Positions 1-5,550 of a DNA stretch of 9,160 nucleotides are shown here, one piece after another. The notes below the pieces were generated by a model. That model worked only from the letters and a program-made list of their open reading frames with translations. It was not told the DNA's origin and searched no databases. The stretch spans positions 1 to 9,160 of the forward strand of contig JBMOLK010000196.1 of NCBI GenBank assembly GCA_049325575.1, written 5' to 3'. Both the position numbers and the translations under genes were made by a program. Every line of letters starts with the position of its first letter. Positions within the stretch are counted from its first letter, which is position 1. Source of the DNA: JBMOLK01 sp049325575 (lineage in GTDB: Bacteria; Bacillota; Clostridia; Acetivibrionales; Acetivibrionaceae).

Positions 1-82
1 TCCCTGTTCAGCATGGTGAATGCCGCTGATGCTTGAAAACATGCCGTCGGAGGCTCGTTGTCAAGAGGACCGTGGAATAAAT
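1..82 (-). repeat. Intergenic cassette-type repeat, copy A (hairpin-end part only)
   Basis: This is the gene-3'-end half of the repeat family, cut by the left edge of the window. The stretch around 50-77 (GGCTCG, then TCAAGAGGACCGTGG) aligns with the end of the other copies (GAGCCGCAAGGACGCGG at 9136-9152; GAGCCGCCAAGGATGGCG at 7237-7254). It is followed after about 90 bp by the stop codon of the next minus-strand gene, as in the other copies. The similarity is weaker than for copies C to G, so the boundary is approximate. Strand is given as minus because the array reads in that direction. Confidence 0.45.
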
Positions 83-169
83 GCGGTAAATATACACGAA
101 AGTGAAAAACAAAGATATTCTAACTCTAGAGTGTCTAAATTATCGAGAAAGGGTCATTTTTTCTTCCTC

Positions 170-397
170 TCATTCTATAAGTCTACAAAGCCTTGCTATA
201 ACAACATAAAAAATAATAACACTTAGGAACTCCCATTTACCTTCTTTGTAAGAACTAACTGCTAAATTAATCCAAGAAAGTGAGTAAACTAAGAACTTTT
301 CTAATAACTCGTTAACTATTATCTTTTTTCCAGTGCTAATGAATATACCATACAAACATATTAACATGCCTGTTATTATAAAAACGATTTGTGTCAC
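170..397 (-). CDS. Small two-helix membrane protein, unknown function
   Basis: A 75-residue product starting at a GTG codon (395-397) with an AGAAAGG ribosome binding site about 8 bases upstream. Residues 2-21 (TQIVFIITGMLICLYGIFIS) and about 56-72 are hydrophobic and probably span the membrane. A short lysine-rich, polar segment lies between them. I do not recognise a family. It is the last gene before repeat copy A, and it follows directly on a decayed gene fragment at 416-517, so it may be a survivor of a rearranged cassette. A plus-strand ORF over 333-530 has no ribosome binding site and is taken as a shadow. Confidence 0.55.
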   Translation of the reverse strand: MTQIVFIITGMLICLYGIFISTGKKIIVNELLEKFLVYSLSWINLAVSSYKEGKWEFLSVIIFYVVIARLCRLIE

Positions 398-415
398 GAT
401 AATTACCTTTCTTTA

Positions 416-517
416 TTATCTATTAATGTCTTTTTTATCATTTGGAGTATTGAGGCTAGATCCAGTTACTACAATATACCTCTTAATCCTATACTCTTGC
501 ATTACCTTTAAGATATT
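416..517 (-). pseudogene. Fragment of an NAD(P)H-binding (NmrA/YwnB-like, atypical SDR) protein
   Basis: Reading the minus strand from 517 to the TAA at 416-418 gives 33 residues beginning NILKVMQEYRIK and continuing RYIVVTGSSLNTPNDKK. This resembles the central segment of NAD(P)H-binding atypical short-chain dehydrogenases, where an amphipathic helix (NII.AMKKYGVKR) leads into the strand YIVVTG and a loop ending in DKK. The N-terminal GATG..G nucleotide-binding loop and the C-terminal half of a roughly 200-residue protein are absent. A TGA stop lies just upstream in this frame, and there is no start codon or ribosome binding site. Its 5' edge overlaps the last codons of the lipoprotein gene in another frame, so the fusion point of a deletion is probably near 510-523. 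The family call is from memory of the motif, not a search. Confidence 0.5.
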
Positions 518-678
518 TCTTCACCAATAGAATTATTTTCCTCTTTGTACTGTGTATTTAAATGAGATATAGCTTGAGTACTTATATGAATAAACTCTTC
601 TTTTTTTGGATTAACCTTTGATTTGCATCCAATAAATACAAGTAGAAAAATTAAATATAATAAGATTAATTTCTTCAT
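508..678 (-). CDS. Very short lipoprotein (possibly truncated)
   Basis: A 56-residue ORF starting with ATG at 676-678. The N-terminus MKKLILLYLIFLLVFIGC is a textbook lipoprotein signal peptide: two lysines, a hydrophobic core, and a lipobox (FIGC) with Cys18 as the lipidated residue. The mature part is only about 38 residues, is charged (KSKVNPKKEEF) and ends EEIS. The protein should be anchored on the outer face of the cytoplasmic membrane. The upstream GATAGG is a weak ribosome binding site. The stop falls exactly where a fragment of an unrelated dehydrogenase begins in another frame, so the original C-terminus may have been lost to a deletion. The role is unknown. Confidence 0.5.
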   Translation of the reverse strand: MKKLILLYLIFLLVFIGCKSKVNPKKEEFIHISTQAISHLNTQYKEENNSIGEEIS

Positions 679-697
679 AAACCTATCATCACTTCTT

Positions 698-919
698 TCA
701 GGTATATTTACTATTTAAAGCTAGAATAAATTTTTGTTTTAAATGAACATGGTGAAAGTCTCCATAAACTAAATCTTCCAAGCTTAATGCATGCTTCTTA
801 CATAGTAGTATTCCAAGTGCTTCGTAACGTAATTCTTTTCTAGAGCATGCTTGGCACAAACATAGGAAGTGCATTTTTAACATTATGTATGACTGGAAAT
901 TTGTTATGTTAAAAAGCAC
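698..919 (-). CDS. Possible small CxxC/CxxH zinc-binding protein
   Basis: A 73-residue ORF with a GTG start at 917-919 that lies inside a palindrome. The internal ATG at 881-883 is an alternative start, but neither has a clear ribosome binding site, so the true 5' end may be missing. The visible signature is CQAC at about residues 23-26, followed after 14 residues by CKKH, the spacing of a four-ligand zinc site, then a conserved-looking GDFHHVHLKQKF tail. The stop is 19 bases upstream of the lipoprotein start, so the two could be co-transcribed. No family is recognised. The coding call rests mainly on the metal-ligand pattern and on the position just after a repeat core. Confidence 0.35.
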   Translation of the reverse strand: MLFNITNFQSYIMLKMHFLCLCQACSRKELRYEALGILLCKKHALSLEDLVYGDFHHVHLKQKFILALNSKYT

Positions 920-949
920 TAGTGCGCTCCCTTAAGCGCAAAACATAAC
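903..949. repeat. Nested inverted repeat next to repeat copy B
   Basis: GTTATGTT (903-910) pairs with AACATAAC (942-949). Inside it TGCGCT (923-928) pairs with AGCGCA (935-940) around a six-base loop, and GCACTAGTGC (916-925) is an alternative palindrome. Copies D and F have a compact hairpin at the same place, just outside the CCATTTC..TAACG core and upstream of the next minus-strand gene. It may insulate the downstream gene from readthrough or be part of the mobile unit's folded end. Confidence 0.5.
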
Positions 950-1227
950 CACTCCATTTCTGATAACGTCTCCCGTCTCCGGCATCCTCGAACGGTCTTC
1001 TTGGGGATGACCATGGTTAACACGCAACTGTAAGAGAATGTGGTGTGGCTTACTTCACGATTATTCTACGAAGTCCTACTTCATACTGCATCTTAAGCAC
1101 ACTTTCGCGGGCAAGTATTGATATTTAATGTTCTCTTATAAACGAAGTCGTTGCTCCTCAGCTATTGTTGCTTCCCGTAATAAGCTTCCTTGCGTTATTT
1201 ATGGTGTTTGGAAAAACAGGCAGCCTT

Positions 1228-1255
1228 TTGTCAATGACCATTAACTATGTATATT
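1228..1255 (+). promoter_or_regulatory. Sigma-A-type promoter candidate on the plus strand with an overlapping palindrome
   Basis: TTGTCA (1228-1233) and TATATT (1250-1255) are each one base from consensus and are separated by 16 bases. Directly downstream ACCAT/ATGGT (1258-1262 and 1267-1271) forms an inverted repeat over the expected start of transcription, a typical operator position. It fires away from every intact gene in the window and into the tandem hairpins at 1291-1361, with no ORF behind it. Confidence 0.35.
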
Positions 1256-1290
1256 TTACCATTAATATGGTATAAATCAATCCTTAAGAG

Positions 1291-1361
1291 CAATACAAAA
1301 AAGAAAAGGATTCTTTAGAAAAGCGTTTTTTTGTATTGAGCAAAATGGGTTAGCTTTGCTC
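1291..1361 (+). other. Tandem hairpins, possible small RNA or terminator structure
   Basis: CAATACAAAAAA (1291-1302) is an exact inverted match to TTTTTTGTATTG (1327-1338), with a 24-base loop. It is immediately followed by GAGCAAA (1338-1344) pairing with TTTGCTC (1355-1361). Together with the candidate promoter at 1228-1255 this could define a transcript of about 100 bases inside the segment that interrupts repeat copy B. The A/T-rich arms could also be the remains of a mobile element. No coding sequence is seen in 1150-1400 on either strand. Confidence 0.3.
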
Positions 1362-1480
1362 TACCTATTATTATTGGCTCATATTTATTTTTCATAATAC
1401 TTCACAACGCTTAGCTGGTTTAGTTGATGGATGAGGCTCCGAGGAGTCCACCCTAAGCCCTCAAAATCTTTTACTTATCT

Positions 1481-2230
1481 TTATTTATGAATCATCTTCT
1501 TTAAATAACCCTCATTGAGCAAATGTACTGTTTCAAACTTACCTTTATAAAAAACAGCCCAGTTATTAAAAACACAAGGAAGTTCTTTCGCTTTTTCTAA
1601 AGTATCAACTTTTATTAACTCTACAGGAATGCTGTTTGCCTTACAATAGGTTTCAATTTGCTCTATACAGTTTGGAATATAGGGGCATTGTAAGCCATAA
1701 TAAATAGTCAATGTGTCACTGTCTATGCTTTTCTTTTTTGCATTAGAAGCGAACTTTGGCTTTAAACCATCAAAAGATAACGCCATTAGTTCATACTCAC
1801 TATCAATTGTATCCACAGTTTCAAAACCAAATTTCTGCATAAACTTTTTATCTGAAAGAAAAGGCTTTTTCTTTTTTGAGCTTATTATGCAAACACCTGC
1901 TTTATTTTGTCTTTTTGCATCAGCTATGCAATATTGGAGCAATTCTTTACCATACCCCTTGCCCTTAAAATTCCCTGAAACCCAAAGACAGTAGATGTAA
2001 ATGTAGTTGTCGCCAACAATCGGCACCCACGCTTTTTCAAGTGGTGCGTATTCAATGAAAACTTTTCCCTTTTCATTTAATTTTCTAAATACATGACCTT
2101 CTTTAATTCTGTCAGCAAGCCATGTTTTTTTTACATCAACACCACGTTGATGTTTTTTATCGGCTATAGCACAACACAAATGCTCACTTGCAATGCTGTC
2201 TGCTGTTAAACTTATATATTCTCTGCTCAT
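1481..2230 (-). CDS. yoaP: GNAT acetyltransferase with C-terminal YoaP-like domain
   Basis: A 249-residue protein close in length to Bacillus subtilis YoaP, with the same two-part build. Residues about 3-150 are a GNAT acetyltransferase fold. The acetyl-CoA pyrophosphate loop is FKGKGYGKELL (88-98), preceded by the strand IYIYCLWVSG, and FGFE (134-137) is the usual late GNAT motif. Residues about 172-249 form a thioredoxin-like/YoaP module with CPYIPNC (182-188), where the two cysteines could be redox or substrate contacts, and end in the FNNWAVFYKGKF segment typical of YoaP tails. It probably transfers acetyl from acetyl-CoA to an unknown small amine or protein in the cytoplasm. The start at 2230 is fixed by AGGAGG eight bases upstream. 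The stop lies just after the end of repeat copy B. Family confidence is high, substrate unknown. Confidence 0.85.
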   Translation of the reverse strand: MSREYISLTADSIASEHLCCAIADKKHQRGVDVKKTWLADRIKEGHVFRKLNEKGKVFIEYAPLEKAWVPIVGDNYIYIYCLWVSGNFKGKGYGKELLQYCIADAKRQNKAGVCIISSKKKKPFLSDKKFMQKFGFETVDTIDSEYELMALSFDGLKPKFASNAKKKSIDSDTLTIYYGLQCPYIPNCIEQIETYCKANSIPVELIKVDTLEKAKELPCVFNNWAVFYKGKFETVHLLNEGYLKKMIHK

Positions 2231-2255
2231 TGTTTAGCCTCCTATTTTATAAACA

Positions 2256-2284
2256 AATATACATTAAATCCTCTCCAAGTACAA
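2256..2284 (-). promoter_or_regulatory. Candidate promoter for the acetyltransferase gene
   Basis: On the minus strand TTGTAC (2279-2284) and TATATT (2256-2261) are spaced by 17 bases and lie about 25 bases upstream of the ATG. The -10 is good and the -35 is only partial. It overlaps the IS91-like remnant, so the gene's present promoter may have been formed by that insertion. Confidence 0.25.
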
Positions 2285-2429
2285 AAGACTTACTGGGGTG
2301 CCTGAAATTAAGGATAAGGTTAATGCAAGAGAACTCATTTTGAAACTTAAAAGTATCGACATATCCCTATGCAAGAATTGTGGAGGAAATATTAGAAGGA
2401 TTGCTTCCTTTTTAGCTGCTACCGGTTAA
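2268..2429 (+). pseudogene. C-terminal remnant of an IS91-like transposase
   Basis: An open plus-strand frame of 53 codons, without a start codon or ribosome binding site, ends at TAA 2427-2429. It reads KYKRLTGVPEIKDK, then a helix (ELILKLKSIDISL), then CKNCGGNIRRIASFL. This order (RxLxGVPE, a leucine-rich helix with a TGID-like turn, then CxxC with a basic IRRI tail) resembles the C-terminus of IS91-family Y2 transposases of Firmicutes. The HUH/Y2 catalytic part is absent. It is antisense to all intact genes and occupies the gap between two cassette genes where a repeat would be expected. The assignment is from motif memory and should be treated as probable. Confidence 0.45.
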
Positions 2430-2550
2430 TGCTTATGTATTTGATTACTTTTTTTAATAGCCTTTTTTTTGGGGAGGGGGATGCTATGCTTATTTAGGAC
2501 ATTGTATATTCCTTATTATATACTCAAAGCTTGTATCTAAGGTGAGAGTT

Positions 2551-2568
2551 TTTTGGCAACTGCCAAAA
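2551..2568. repeat. Seven-base-pair hairpin in the hydrolase-acetyltransferase gap
   Basis: TTTTGGC (2551-2557) pairs with GCCAAAA (2562-2568) around the loop AACT. It lies 36 bases beyond the hydrolase stop on the minus strand. There is no T-run on the minus-strand side, so it is a poor terminator for the hydrolase. It could be the leftover end hairpin of a lost repeat copy. The rest of 2430-2603 is T-rich with a G-run and shows no gene. Confidence 0.35.
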
Positions 2569-2603
2569 GTACGCTTAAGGGTTATGCTATGCCCCCTACC
2601 CAC

Positions 2604-3440
2604 TTATAACTCCGCTAATACTCTTTTTAACCATTCAGTTACAACGCTAATAAACAACTCCTCTTGCTCAATTTGCAAATTGTGACCTGCTTTATCCAAT
2701 ACCACAAATGATGCTCTTGGATAGTTTTCAAGAAGCTTAAACTGATCTTTATAGCCAACTTCCGTATCTTGCCTTCCTACAAGTATCAGACTTGGTTTAT
2801 CAAATGCTTTTTCTAACTTATCAACGTCATATGTAAAAGCTCCATCAAGTACATTGTTTAGAAAATAACTATCTTGATTTATTAATGCATCGTAAATACT
2901 TCTCTTGAACCTATCCCAAACCTTTCTATTCTGAACTATCGTTATGTATTCAAAATATGATCTTTCTCTATCATTTAAACTTTCAAGAAGTGACATCTCT
3001 TTTTCCAAGACTGTCATTGCTGGAACTTCTCCTTTTCTATAACCTGGATATACCAGCGGGCAAATCAATAATAGGCCAAGAATCATACTACTCTTCTTTT
3101 GAACAAGCGCTCTAGCCAGATAACCACCATAAGACTCTCCAACTAATATAAATTTTTGTTCAGGTATTACTTTATCAATAAAAGCAAGGATTATTTCCAA
3201 TACATCATCTGATTTTTTAATTGATTTACTTGCTTTTGATTGCCCCATTCCAGGCAAATCGATATATATTCTCATGAATTTTTGCATGCCATCTTTAAAT
3301 ACCAATTCCATGCAGCCAGACATGAGCCGGTGATCTACTCCCCATCCATGTAACATTAATATCGGTATACCTTCTCCTACTACTTTGTAATACAAGTCTG
3401 TTCCTAATAAATTGATCACTTTTTCTTTTAACTTAGCCAT
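2604..3440 (-). CDS. Alpha/beta hydrolase
   Basis: A 278-residue single-domain alpha/beta hydrolase of normal length. Strand beta3 ends in LMLHGWG (28-34), whose HGW supplies the oxyanion hole. DLPGMGQS (61-68) is the classic DxPGxGxS element. The nucleophile elbow GESYGG (101-106) gives Ser103. Asp225 in VGRQDTEV and His253 in KAGHNLQIE complete the triad. A helical cap lies at about 130-205. There is no signal peptide, so it is a cytoplasmic hydrolase of an ester, amide or similar small substrate that cannot be named. ATG 3440 is preceded by AAGGAG at eight bases. It begins just left of repeat copy C and is followed, without a recognisable repeat, by IS91-like debris and then the acetyltransferase. 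Confidence 0.85.
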   Translation of the reverse strand: MAKLKEKVINLLGTDLYYKVVGEGIPILMLHGWGVDHRLMSGCMELVFKDGMQKFMRIYIDLPGMGQSKASKSIKKSDDVLEIILAFIDKVIPEQKFILVGESYGGYLARALVQKKSSMILGLLLICPLVYPGYRKGEVPAMTVLEKEMSLLESLNDRERSYFEYITIVQNRKVWDRFKRSIYDALINQDSYFLNNVLDGAFTYDVDKLEKAFDKPSLILVGRQDTEVGYKDQFKLLENYPRASFVVLDKAGHNLQIEQEELFISVVTEWLKRVLAEL

Positions 3441-3481
3441 AATTAACTCCTTACTATGTATTCTAACCGCTTCTTGTTAAA

Positions 3482-3693
3482 ATAGGTTTCGATAACGGTC
3501 TGCATTTGCGACGTGCCCGAACCGGATTCGCAGAGCTTTTCTTATGTGAAGCCACGCGCCTTCGAAGGCCAGAAGGGGATAAGACATCTGCCCTTGAAAT
3601 AATTTACTCTAGGAACATGGTTCGACTTCCCCTTCTCCTCTGTTTTATACAGAGTTCCGACTGTCGAATCGGACAGGACAATAGACCCTTAAA
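3482..3693 (-). repeat. Intergenic cassette-type repeat, copy C
   Basis: The core AGGTTTCGATAACGGTC (3484-3500) leads into GAACCGGATTCGCAGAGC (3519-3536), nearly the same as GAACCGGACCCGCAGAGC in copy F. The middle has the perfect palindrome GCCTTCGAAGGC (3558-3569). The far end has the hairpin CTGTCGAATCGGACAG (3661-3676), a five-base-pair stem, followed by ACCCTTAAAA. The phosphotransferase stop is only about 17 bases further on. A plus-strand ORF over 3506-3703 is an accident of the GC-rich repeat. About 212 bp, visibly richer in G+C than the genes on either side. Confidence 0.75.
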
Positions 3694-3709
3694 ATCTATC
3701 TAACACAAC

Positions 3710-4684
3710 TTAATGAATTTTGATCAAACATTCAAGTGCTTCATTTAGCTTTGAACGCGCCCATCTATCAGCATTTTCACCAGGATATCGTCTATATGGG
3801 CATTCAATCACCATCAAAAGAAATAAATATATTTTATAAAGTATAGTCCTTATGTACTCATCCCTATCCAACTCAACTCTTCCAATATATGTGTTCATAA
3901 AACTCTTATTTTCTAACAAAAATCCACATACTGGCTCAAGTAATGCATCTCCGTATAGAGCGCGTTCACAATCAATAATCCCAATAATTCTGGGAGTTTT
4001 TCGGTCAATAAAAATGTTGCCTTCCCATAAATCTTTATGTACAAATGATGGTTTTTTCACTTTACTTAATACAGCTTCGTATTTACTAATCATTAAATAT
4101 AACTCACTATTCCCATATGGAAGCAGAACACCTATATCCTTTGCATCATCTATAAGTTCTTTTATCATGTTTAAAAAAGCTTCTGACCATGTACTAAATC
4201 TCTTATTTACTTGAGAGATGTAACCAAAGTATTCTCCTTCTATTGTATTTATCTTTTTTACATACTCACCCAGTTGTGAGGAGATAGTACTATATTGTTC
4301 AACAGTAAGTGTCTGACGTATTTTATTTAAAGGTTCTCCATCTATAAACTCCATGAAGAAATAGTCACTATCAATAATTTTTTTGCTCTTATCATAAAAT
4401 AAAACTCTCGGTATAGGAATATCTTCTATCGTACTAATTTTATTTAGAAAAAACACTTCGGTTTCCATAATATTCTTTTCATATCTCATTACCTTTACTT
4501 CTTTTTTAGGTGAAACCTTAAGTACTGATTTATATCCACTTTTTAGAGCTATCATATAAGCAGTATTGAAGAAACCGTCAGTAAGCTCCTTTATATCGTA
4601 CAGCTCTGCATCTTTTCCGAAAACTTGCCTTGTCATCCTTAAAATTTTTTTATCTGAAAGTTTTACTTTTGTTATACTCTCCAT
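3710..4684 (-). CDS. Aminoglycoside phosphotransferase (APH)-family kinase
   Basis: A 324-residue protein with the APH/choline-kinase fold. The N-lobe (about 10-115) carries YKSVLKVSP with the ATP-binding Lys near residue 56 and ends in the hinge YFFMEFIDGEPL (108-119). The Brenner motif is HKDLWEGN (216-223), with Asp218 as catalytic base and Asn223 binding metal. IIDCERA (236-242) supplies the second metal ligand, Asp238, equivalent to the kinase DFG. All key residues are present, so it should be an active cytoplasmic small-molecule kinase. The substrate cannot be told: the family includes antibiotic kinases, homoserine kinases and fructosamine kinases. ATG 4684 has AAGGAG seven bases upstream. 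It lies 56 bases after the membrane protein gene with no repeat between them, so the two probably share a transcript and a cassette. Confidence 0.85.
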   Translation of the reverse strand: MESITKVKLSDKKILRMTRQVFGKDAELYDIKELTDGFFNTAYMIALKSGYKSVLKVSPKKEVKVMRYEKNIMETEVFFLNKISTIEDIPIPRVLFYDKSKKIIDSDYFFMEFIDGEPLNKIRQTLTVEQYSTISSQLGEYVKKINTIEGEYFGYISQVNKRFSTWSEAFLNMIKELIDDAKDIGVLLPYGNSELYLMISKYEAVLSKVKKPSFVHKDLWEGNIFIDRKTPRIIGIIDCERALYGDALLEPVCGFLLENKSFMNTYIGRVELDRDEYIRTILYKIYLFLLMVIECPYRRYPGENADRWARSKLNEALECLIKIH

Positions 4685-4740
4685 ATATTGCTCCTTTTTT
4701 ACAACAAAGTACTGATGTAGTTCATCATTTTCAATTTAGA

Positions 4741-5280
4741 CTAAGTAAAATCCTGCGCTTCAATATTTTGTTTTATTCTTTTATATTTCATAAGTAATAT
4801 TATTGTATCTAATACATCTAAAATAAAGCACAACTGTAATAAAACATGCAATATAAGCTTTCCTGTTCCCATCTTTGCTTCTTTTTTAATCATCGCCACA
4901 AATCCAATACCATAACATGATGTAAATACTGTAGTAACATATGTGAATAATATTGGAATAATAAATATGATTGGAATTGGTGTAAAAATAATAATCCCTC
5001 TAGATGCAGCAAAAAATAACAAAAATAATAATGAATAAATTAGGAAATTCACAACAAAATATGGGATTGACCCAAATTTCAGAATTTTCATACATTTTCG
5101 CAAATTATTAAATTCCTTGTTTTTATATAGTCGATATGTATTGATAATATTAAAAATTGCAAAAATAAAGTTGATAATTCCTAGTATCACAACACCAGTC
5201 AATAATAGCCAAACAATAACATTCGGCGTCAACACCTTGATAAAATAAACAATAAAGATGATAATTATTATTAAGTTCAA
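4741..5280 (-). CDS. Multi-pass membrane protein with an in-frame stop near the 5' end
   Basis: The long open frame from TTG 5280 encodes 179 residues with about five hydrophobic segments: near 2-15, 22-48, 75-92, 97-124 and 143-164. It ends in a basic tail (KYKRIKQN). The TTG has no ribosome binding site. An ATG in the same frame at 5316, with TGAGG seven bases upstream, is much better, but it reads MKYVRNALV, then TAA (5287-5289), then LYLNLIII. The natural gene therefore probably began at 5316 and has acquired a nonsense codon at its tenth position, unless the stop is a sequence error. No function is recognised; the shape suits an uncharacterised clostridial membrane family. It precedes the phosphotransferase in the same cassette. 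Confidence 0.65.
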   Translation of the reverse strand: MNLIIIIIFIVYFIKVLTPNVIVWLLLTGVVILGIINFIFAIFNIINTYRLYKNKEFNNLRKCMKILKFGSIPYFVVNFLIYSLLFLLFFAASRGIIIFTPIPIIFIIPILFTYVTTVFTSCYGIGFVAMIKKEAKMGTGKLILHVLLQLCFILDVLDTIILLMKYKRIKQNIEAQDFT

Positions 5281-5361
5281 ATATAGTTAAACAAGTGCAT
5301 TTCTAACATATTTCATAAATACCTCATTATTTTCATATTTGATATAGAACCATATTCATTA

Positions 5362-5472
5362 TTATATTTCTTTAAAAAGTCCAATTTCAACAATTTTTAC
5401 TTGTAATTCAAACATTAAGCGGTTGGTGTCAGCTAACGTTTTGGCTTTATGTATAGTTTCTTTTTTATTCAT
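5362..5472 (-). CDS. 36-residue protein with a strong ribosome binding site, unknown function
   Basis: ATG 5470-5472 is preceded by GGAGAAAGAGGG, one of the strongest Shine-Dalgarno stretches in the window. The product begins MNKKETIHKAKTLADTNR and ends IVEIGLFKEI. It is predicted to be mostly helical and amphipathic, without a signal peptide or membrane segment. The stop is 45 bases before the ATG of the disrupted membrane protein, so it is the first gene of that cassette. It could be a genuine small protein, a leader peptide, or the 5' end of a longer gene that was lost. Confidence 0.5.
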   Translation of the reverse strand: MNKKETIHKAKTLADTNRLMFELQVKIVEIGLFKEI

Positions 5473-5526
5473 AAATCCCTCTTTCTCCTGAGTCAATAAT
5501 TCTCCAAAGACTTACTAAAACCAAAT

Positions 5527-5545
5527 CCTCGACACGATGTCGAGG
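5527..5545. repeat. Perfect eight-base-pair hairpin outside repeat copy D
   Basis: CCTCGACA (5527-5534) pairs perfectly with TGTCGAGG (5538-5545) around the loop CGA. There is no T-run on either side, so it is not a typical terminator. It occupies the same position relative to the CCATTTC core as the hairpins beside copies B and F, between the repeat and the start of the next minus-strand gene. Confidence 0.65.
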
Positions 5546-5550
5546 CCTGC

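Larger units (their letters stand above)
952..1463 (-). repeat. Intergenic cassette-type repeat, copy B (expanded)
   Basis: The core CTCCATTTCTGATAACGTC (952-970) matches copies D (5551-5569) and F (7796-7813). The body to about 1145 keeps family landmarks: CTCGAACGG near 988, GAATGTGGTG near 1037, a TTCACG..CTACGAAG..TACTTCAT stretch, and TATTGATAT near 1118. The hairpin end appears only at about 1420-1463 (TAGTTGATGG, then GGCTCCGAGGAGTCC and CCTAAG), directly before the acetyltransferase stop at 1481. Between roughly 1150 and 1400 there is unrelated AT-rich DNA, so this copy looks split by an insertion of about 250 bp. The outer ends are supported; the internal limits are estimates. Confidence 0.6.

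Noticed and set aside
333..530. Plus-strand 65-codon hydrophobic ORF
   Set aside because: It is antisense to the small membrane protein and the dehydrogenase fragment and lacks a ribosome binding site.
698..730. Single larger gene joining the CxxC/CxxH ORF and the lipoprotein through a frameshift
   Set aside because: The lipoprotein has its own start and a complete signal peptide, so a fusion is not plausible.
2551..2568. Terminator of the alpha/beta hydrolase gene
   Set aside because: The hairpin has no T-run on the minus-strand 3' side.
3506..3703. Plus-strand 65-codon ORF inside repeat copy C
   Set aside because: It lies wholly within the repeat, has no ribosome binding site, and the other copies do not keep the frame.
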